DNA from: Nostoc sp. FACHB-110
GTDB lineage: Bacteria; Cyanobacteriota; Cyanobacteriia; Cyanobacteriales; Nostocaceae
NCBI RefSeq assembly: GCF_014697425.1
Contig: NZ_JACJRU010000018.1
Location: 1-64,000 of the forward strand
Length of the DNA stretch: 64,000 bases
Reading direction: 5' to 3'
Shown here: piece after piece, positions 60,639 to 64,000 of the stretch
Position numbering within the stretch: the stretch's first letter is position 1
Layout: each line of letters begins with the position of its first letter
Program-made: the position numbers and the translations under genes
Notes under the pieces: generated by a model
What the model was told of the DNA's origin: nothing
The model's input: the letters and a program-made list of their open reading frames with translations, nothing else
Databases searched by the model: none

Positions 60639-61727
60639 ATGAAAAAAGAATTAGCAGCTGGCTGTGTCTTTTTATCGTTCATGTTGCCATCTACAGCTTT
60701 TGCAGCTGACTTTAGCAAGCTTTACGTATTTGGTGATAGTTTATCTGATACAGGCAATATTTACAAAGCTACAAATCAAGCTTATCCACCAAGTTCAAAT
60801 TACGATCCAACCCAGCCTGGTCCTTATAATCCCAGTCAACCTTACTATAATGGACACTTTTCTAACGGCCCTATATGGGTGGAATATTTAGGCAACGAAC
60901 TCGGTTTAAAACCTACATTGTACACTGATTTAACCACAACTCCACCTACCCAAGGTATAAACTTCGCCTTTGGTGGTGCTTCAACGGGTATAGATAATGC
61001 TGTCTTTCCTAATCAAGGCTTACCTGGAGTCTTATCGCAAGTTGGATTATTTACTAAACCTTACTTAGATAACAATCAAAAACTTGACCCCAATGCACTC
61101 TATACTGTGTGGGCTGGAGCTAATGACTTTCTATTTCTAGATGATAAAGATGCAGCAACACCTGTCAATAATATTTCTCAAGCTTTGGGCCTACTAGCAC
61201 AAGCTGGTGCTAAAAATATTCTTGTATTTAATCTGCCAAATTTAGGAGCGCTACCAGCAGCCAAGAATGGTAGAGACCCCATAACTCTTGAACAATCAAC
61301 TACTGCATTTAATACAGGTTTAGCAACAACTATTGCTGCCCTCGATAAAAATTACGATCTCAATATCGTCTCATTTGATGCCTATTCTTTATTTGATGAA
61401 GTTATCCATAATCCATCAATATATGGTTTTAATGATGTCACAAACCCTTGCCTAACAAGGCTAGATGTTTGTCAACAAGATCCCAGCAAGTTTTTATTCT
61501 GGGATGATGTACATCCTACTACTTTTGCTCACAAGTTGATAGCCGATAAAGCATTGCAGGCTATCAAAGCGCAGGAGGTTCCCGAATCTTCAACAACTTT
61601 AGGAATGTTGACGCTTGGTGCTTTGGGTTTAGTAGCAATGCGTAAGCGCCAACAACAAAAATTGCACGTTACTCTAAAAAATCGGGTTCTTGACGCACAA
61701 TCATCTCGTATAAAGGTTGAAAGCTAA
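60639..61727 (+). CDS. GDSL/SGNH-family esterase with PEP-CTERM anchor and a tail extension
   Basis: A 362-residue exported esterase/lipase. A signal peptide (cleavage near AFAAD, residue 23) is followed by the catalytic-serine block YVFGDSLSDTGN (about 30-41), the Gly block NFAFGGAST (about 110-118), the Asn block WAGANDFL and the terminal DDVHPT with catalytic Asp and His (about 290). A PEP-CTERM sorting signal follows: VPESSTTLGMLTLGALGLVAMRKR. PEP-CTERM proteins normally end within a few residues of the basic cluster; here about 25 more residues are read, and the final ones overlap the end of the convergent aldolase gene, so the original stop was probably lost. Substrate unknown; cell-surface anchoring is expected. 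Confidence 0.87.
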   Translation: MKKELAAGCVFLSFMLPSTAFAADFSKLYVFGDSLSDTGNIYKATNQAYPPSSNYDPTQPGPYNPSQPYYNGHFSNGPIWVEYLGNELGLKPTLYTDLTTTPPTQGINFAFGGASTGIDNAVFPNQGLPGVLSQVGLFTKPYLDNNQKLDPNALYTVWAGANDFLFLDDKDAATPVNNISQALGLLAQAGAKNILVFNLPNLGALPAAKNGRDPITLEQSTTAFNTGLATTIAALDKNYDLNIVSFDAYSLFDEVIHNPSIYGFNDVTNPCLTRLDVCQQDPSKFLFWDDVHPTTFAHKLIADKALQAIKAQEVPESSTTLGMLTLGALGLVAMRKRQQQKLHVTLKNRVLDAQSSRIKVES

Positions 61728-62445
61728 ACCAACCTAAATTAGTTGACCCTACTTGAGTATGTGCTATCTCGGCATACTCATGTTTAATTGGACTAGGTTT
61801 GCCAGCCGCTTCAGCTAACAATTGGGCTTGGCAAGACCGTTCCATTGTAATAAACCACCAAGCAGCTTCGTCAACCGATTGACCAACTGTTAATAAACCG
61901 TGGTTTTTGAGAATGATGGCTTTGTTTTTGCCCAGAGTTTGGGCAATAAGCTGTCCTTCTTTGGGGTCAAGCACTACACCTGTATAATCTGCAAATAGAC
62001 TATGGTCTTGGTAGAAAGCACAAGCATCTTGAGTTAGGGGGTCAAGAAGGCGACCTAGGCTAGACCAACTTTTGCCATAAATAGAATGAGCATGAGCCGC
62101 AGCTACCACCTCAGGTCTAGCTGCATGAATTTGGGAATGAATCGCAAAAGCAGCCCGATTTACTAAGCGATCGCCTATAATAACCTCACCTTCTTGATTG
62201 ACTAAAATTAAGTCACTAACTCGGATTAAACCAAAGTGCATCCCAAAAGGATTCACCCAAAAGTGTTCTGGTGTTTCCGGGTCGCGTGCTGTAATATGAC
62301 CAGCAATCCCTTCATCGAAACCATAGCGAGAAAATAAACGCAATGCGGCTGTTAATCTCTGTTTACGGTGCAGACGTTCCTCTTCCAAAGATGTAAAACT
62401 TGGAGGCTGGTGCGCATTTGGCTTTTGTACAGGTATTGCTTGCAT
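61669..62445 (-). CDS. Class II aldolase/adducin family protein
   Basis: A 258-residue zinc-dependent class II aldolase/adducin domain protein. The metal ligands are visible in HAHSIYGKSW (His117 and His119 approximately) and NHGLLTVG (His about 180). The phrase FDEGIAGHITARDPETPEHFWVNPFG is the substrate-side N-terminal block. Such proteins are annotated as ribulose-5-phosphate epimerase-like or hydroxy-acid aldolases; the actual substrate is unknown. Its last 59 bases overlap the tail of the esterase gene on the opposite strand. Confidence 0.88.
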   Translation of the reverse strand: MQAIPVQKPNAHQPPSFTSLEEERLHRKQRLTAALRLFSRYGFDEGIAGHITARDPETPEHFWVNPFGMHFGLIRVSDLILVNQEGEVIIGDRLVNRAAFAIHSQIHAARPEVVAAAHAHSIYGKSWSSLGRLLDPLTQDACAFYQDHSLFADYTGVVLDPKEGQLIAQTLGKNKAIILKNHGLLTVGQSVDEAAWWFITMERSCQAQLLAEAAGKPSPIKHEYAEIAHTQVGSTNLGWFSFQPLYEMIVRQEPDFLE

Positions 62446-62500
62446 AATATTTTGAGATTGTGTGATGGTAAATACATATATTTATACTCATTGTCATTGA

Positions 62501-63544
62501 ATGTCGGATTACGATCAGCTATTTAAAATTATTGAAGAATTGGTGATGCTCCATTCACCTAGTGGTGTAGAAGCAGAGATTAATCAATTTTTGCTACAGG
62601 AGTTTGCCGCTTTGGGTGTAGAAGTTTGGAGCGATCGCGCTGACAATATTATTGCTAAAATTCCTGGAAAAGATTCTAGTAAAGCGATCGCGATTACTGC
62701 ACACAAAGATGAAATTGGCGCAATTGTCAAAAATATTGGTGAAGACGGACGTGTAGAAGTTCGCAAACTAGGCGGTGCTTTTCCTTGGGTATATGGTGAA
62801 GGCGTGGTGGACTTATTAGGAGACAACAAAACCATCAGTGGTATTCTCAGCTTTGGTTCTCGCCACGTTTCCCACGAATCACCGCAAAAAGTTCAGCAAG
62901 AAGACACACCTGTAAAATGGGAAAATGCCTGGATTGAAACTAAACTTACCACCGCTGAACTAGAAGCCGCAGGTATTCGTCCGGGAACGAGAATGGTAGT
63001 GGGTAAGCACCGTAAACGTCCCATTCGCCTCAACAATCACATTGCTAGTTACACTTTAGACAACAAAGCTTCCGTAGCTATTCTTTTAGCCTTAGCCCAA
63101 AGAGTAAAGCAACCAGCCTGTGATGTTTACCTAGTAGCATCAGCCAAAGAAGAAGTCGGAGCCATTGGCGCACTATTTTTTACCCAAAACCAAAGTTTAG
63201 ATGCTTTGATTGCTTTAGAAATTTGTCCCCTCTCACCAGAATACCCCATTGAAGATGGCGAAAGCCCTGTGTTGCTTTGCCAAGATGCTTACGGTATCTA
63301 TGATGAAGCCTTAAATGGGCAATTGTGTCGTTGTGCCAAGCAACTAGATATAAATTTACAACTAACTATTCTCAGCAGTTTTGGCAGCGATGCTTCCATT
63401 GCCATGAAATTTGGTCATGTGGGACGCGCCGCTTGTTTGGCCTTTCCCACACAAAACACCCACGGTTACGAAATTGCCCATTTAGGTGCGATCGCTAACT
63501 GTATTAATCTATTAACAGCCTTTTGTAAAACCACAACAGCATAA
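62501..63544 (+). CDS. M42 family metallopeptidase (glutamyl aminopeptidase-like)
   Basis: A 347-residue cytoplasmic aminopeptidase with two co-catalytic metals. Metal-site motifs are ITAHKDEIGAIV (His, Asp; about residues 66-77), SYTLDNKASVAILL (bridging Asp), AKEEVGAIGA (catalytic Glu and ligand Glu) and the terminal NTHGYEIAHLGAI (His ligand). An inserted PDZ-like domain (about residues 80-170) is present as in the family. The start ATG at 62501 lies 55 bp from the divergent aldolase gene. Confidence 0.92.
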   Translation: MSDYDQLFKIIEELVMLHSPSGVEAEINQFLLQEFAALGVEVWSDRADNIIAKIPGKDSSKAIAITAHKDEIGAIVKNIGEDGRVEVRKLGGAFPWVYGEGVVDLLGDNKTISGILSFGSRHVSHESPQKVQQEDTPVKWENAWIETKLTTAELEAAGIRPGTRMVVGKHRKRPIRLNNHIASYTLDNKASVAILLALAQRVKQPACDVYLVASAKEEVGAIGALFFTQNQSLDALIALEICPLSPEYPIEDGESPVLLCQDAYGIYDEALNGQLCRCAKQLDINLQLTILSSFGSDASIAMKFGHVGRAACLAFPTQNTHGYEIAHLGAIANCINLLTAFCKTTTA

Positions 63545-63616
63545 AGCCGATGACGGGATTTGAACCCGTGGCCTGCTGATTACGAATCAGCTGCTCTACC
63601 ACTGAGCCACATCGGC
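63545..63616 (-). tRNA. tRNA-Thr (anticodon CGT)
   Basis: Cloverleaf on the minus strand, 72 bases. Acceptor stem GCCGATG / CATCGGC, D-arm with GGCTCAGTGGTAGAGC, anticodon stem GCTGA / TCAGC with loop TTCGTAA (anticodon CGT, reading ACG), and T-arm with GGTTCAAATCC. Discriminator T; no CCA encoded. Confidence 0.97.
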
Positions 63617-63649
63617 ATACACGAAAAGAAATTATAGCATTATTTATAT

Positions 63650-63907
63650 ATGGTAGAACAAAATCCTAAAACCCGCCTGAGTAAACAACAGTATGCCCGC
63701 TTAAAAGCAGAGATAAACACTCCTTACCGGGGTTTGCGGCAATTTATTTACATCGGTGTTGGTGCTTCTAGTTTCATTGGTGCATTCGTCTTCTTTTTTC
63801 GCGTCCTGGCTGGTAGAGATATTGACAGCAGCCTACCGAATTTAATGTTGCAATTAGGTCTTGTAGCTTTGATAGTTTTTCTGTGGCGTTGGGAGCAACG
63901 TCGATAG
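63650..63907 (+). CDS. DUF3493 domain membrane protein
   Basis: An 85-residue protein with an N-terminal basic segment (KTRLSKQQYARLKAEINTPYRGLRQF) and two membrane helices (IYIGVGASSFIGAFVFFFRVL; LMLQLGLVALIVFLWRW), ending in EQRR. This matches DUF3493, related to LPA3-type factors for photosystem II accumulation in plants; the cyanobacterial role is inferred. Monocistronic, just after tRNA-Thr on the other strand. Confidence 0.85.
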   Translation: MVEQNPKTRLSKQQYARLKAEINTPYRGLRQFIYIGVGASSFIGAFVFFFRVLAGRDIDSSLPNLMLQLGLVALIVFLWRWEQRR

Positions 63908-64000
63908 TAAGAAACAAAGTGCTGCTAAATTCCCGCAAATAAAGAGTGAAGTACACAATTGAGTTCTCAGAAGTTAGGCGGAGAGTCTATTTTCCCTCCT

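Noticed and set aside
1..64000. CRISPR array, prophage or defence island
   Set aside because: The tandem repeats present are heptamers, 12-, 14- or 21-mers without unique spacers; no cas, phage structural or restriction genes were recognised. The Uma2 and DUF2887 proteins are widespread cyanobacterial families, not by themselves a defence system.

Overview
The window is a chromosomal segment of a cyanobacterium, most likely a filamentous heterocyst-forming (Nostoc/Anabaena/Calothrix-type) strain. Support: many GCGATCGC (HIP1) octamers, heptanucleotide tandem repeats and other dispersed Nostocales-type repeats, cyanobacteria-only families (DUF3038, DUF4335, DUF3493), the small RNA Yfr1 between guaB and trxA, an AMIN-domain TonB receptor, an oxidative chlorophyll cyclase (AcsF), and a full hydrogenase-maturation hyp operon.

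Layout. 1-9.9 kb is an iron/siderophore uptake island in visible decay. It has a plug-less TonB receptor, one intact ferri-siderophore binding protein with a DUF1636 partner, and an intact AraC (PchR-like) regulator. It also has a second receptor broken by a stop codon and by a 154-bp MITE-like insertion with a perfect 4-bp target duplication, and a second binding protein broken by a 14-bp tandem duplication and cut off by a 1.0-kb deleted ISL3 element. 9.9-14 kb holds an aminotransferase, a Uma2 nuclease with a small putative DNA-binding protein behind a palindromic promoter, a Yfr2-like RNA, a manganese catalase and a small stress membrane protein. 14.2-17.7 kb is a nitrate/sulfonate-type ABC transporter (ATPase plus fused double permease, no binding protein). 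18.2-20.6 kb encodes a secreted galactose-oxidase-like copper enzyme with two AbfB-like repeats.

20.9-24.9 kb is a tetrapyrrole cluster: hemN and heme oxygenase divergent from acsF, resembling the micro-oxic chlAII-ho2-hemN set of other cyanobacteria. 25-28 kb carries a GNAT acetyltransferase, an isocitrate-lyase/PEP-mutase family enzyme and an unrecognised 463-residue protein, followed by a nest of repeats. 28.7-36.7 kb (minus strand) is NHL protein-hypF-hypC-hypD-tautomerase-hypE-hypA-hypB, the nickel/Fe-CN-CO maturation machinery for a [NiFe] hydrogenase whose structural genes are not in the window. 37-42.1 kb is sbpA (sulfate binding protein) followed by pstS-pstC-pstA-pstB.

42.4-48 kb holds a CadD-type transporter followed by two small exported proteins, DUF1003 and small membrane proteins, a CDF transporter, an Ap4A phosphorylase and a second Uma2 gene. 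48.6-57.5 kb has DUF4870, the DUF3038/DUF4335 pair, mutS2, and a YqiJ-like/flotillin pair. 57.7-59.7 kb is guaB (GuaB3-type), Yfr1, trxA. 60.6-64 kb has a PEP-CTERM GDSL esterase overlapping a class II aldolase tail-to-tail, an M42 peptidase, tRNA-Thr(CGT) and DUF3493.

The points I would look at first are: the MITE whose insertion can be undone on paper to restore the receptor frame; the same element nested in another repeat that also has an empty copy 0.3 kb away; a perfect 10-nt complementarity between the Yfr1 core and the 5' part of the Yfr2-like RNA, both in this window; the copper-radical-oxidase-like protein with all its ligands; and the repeat-derived insertion inside HypF. I found no CRISPR array, prophage or obvious defence island. 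No database search was possible, so family names rest on motif recognition.
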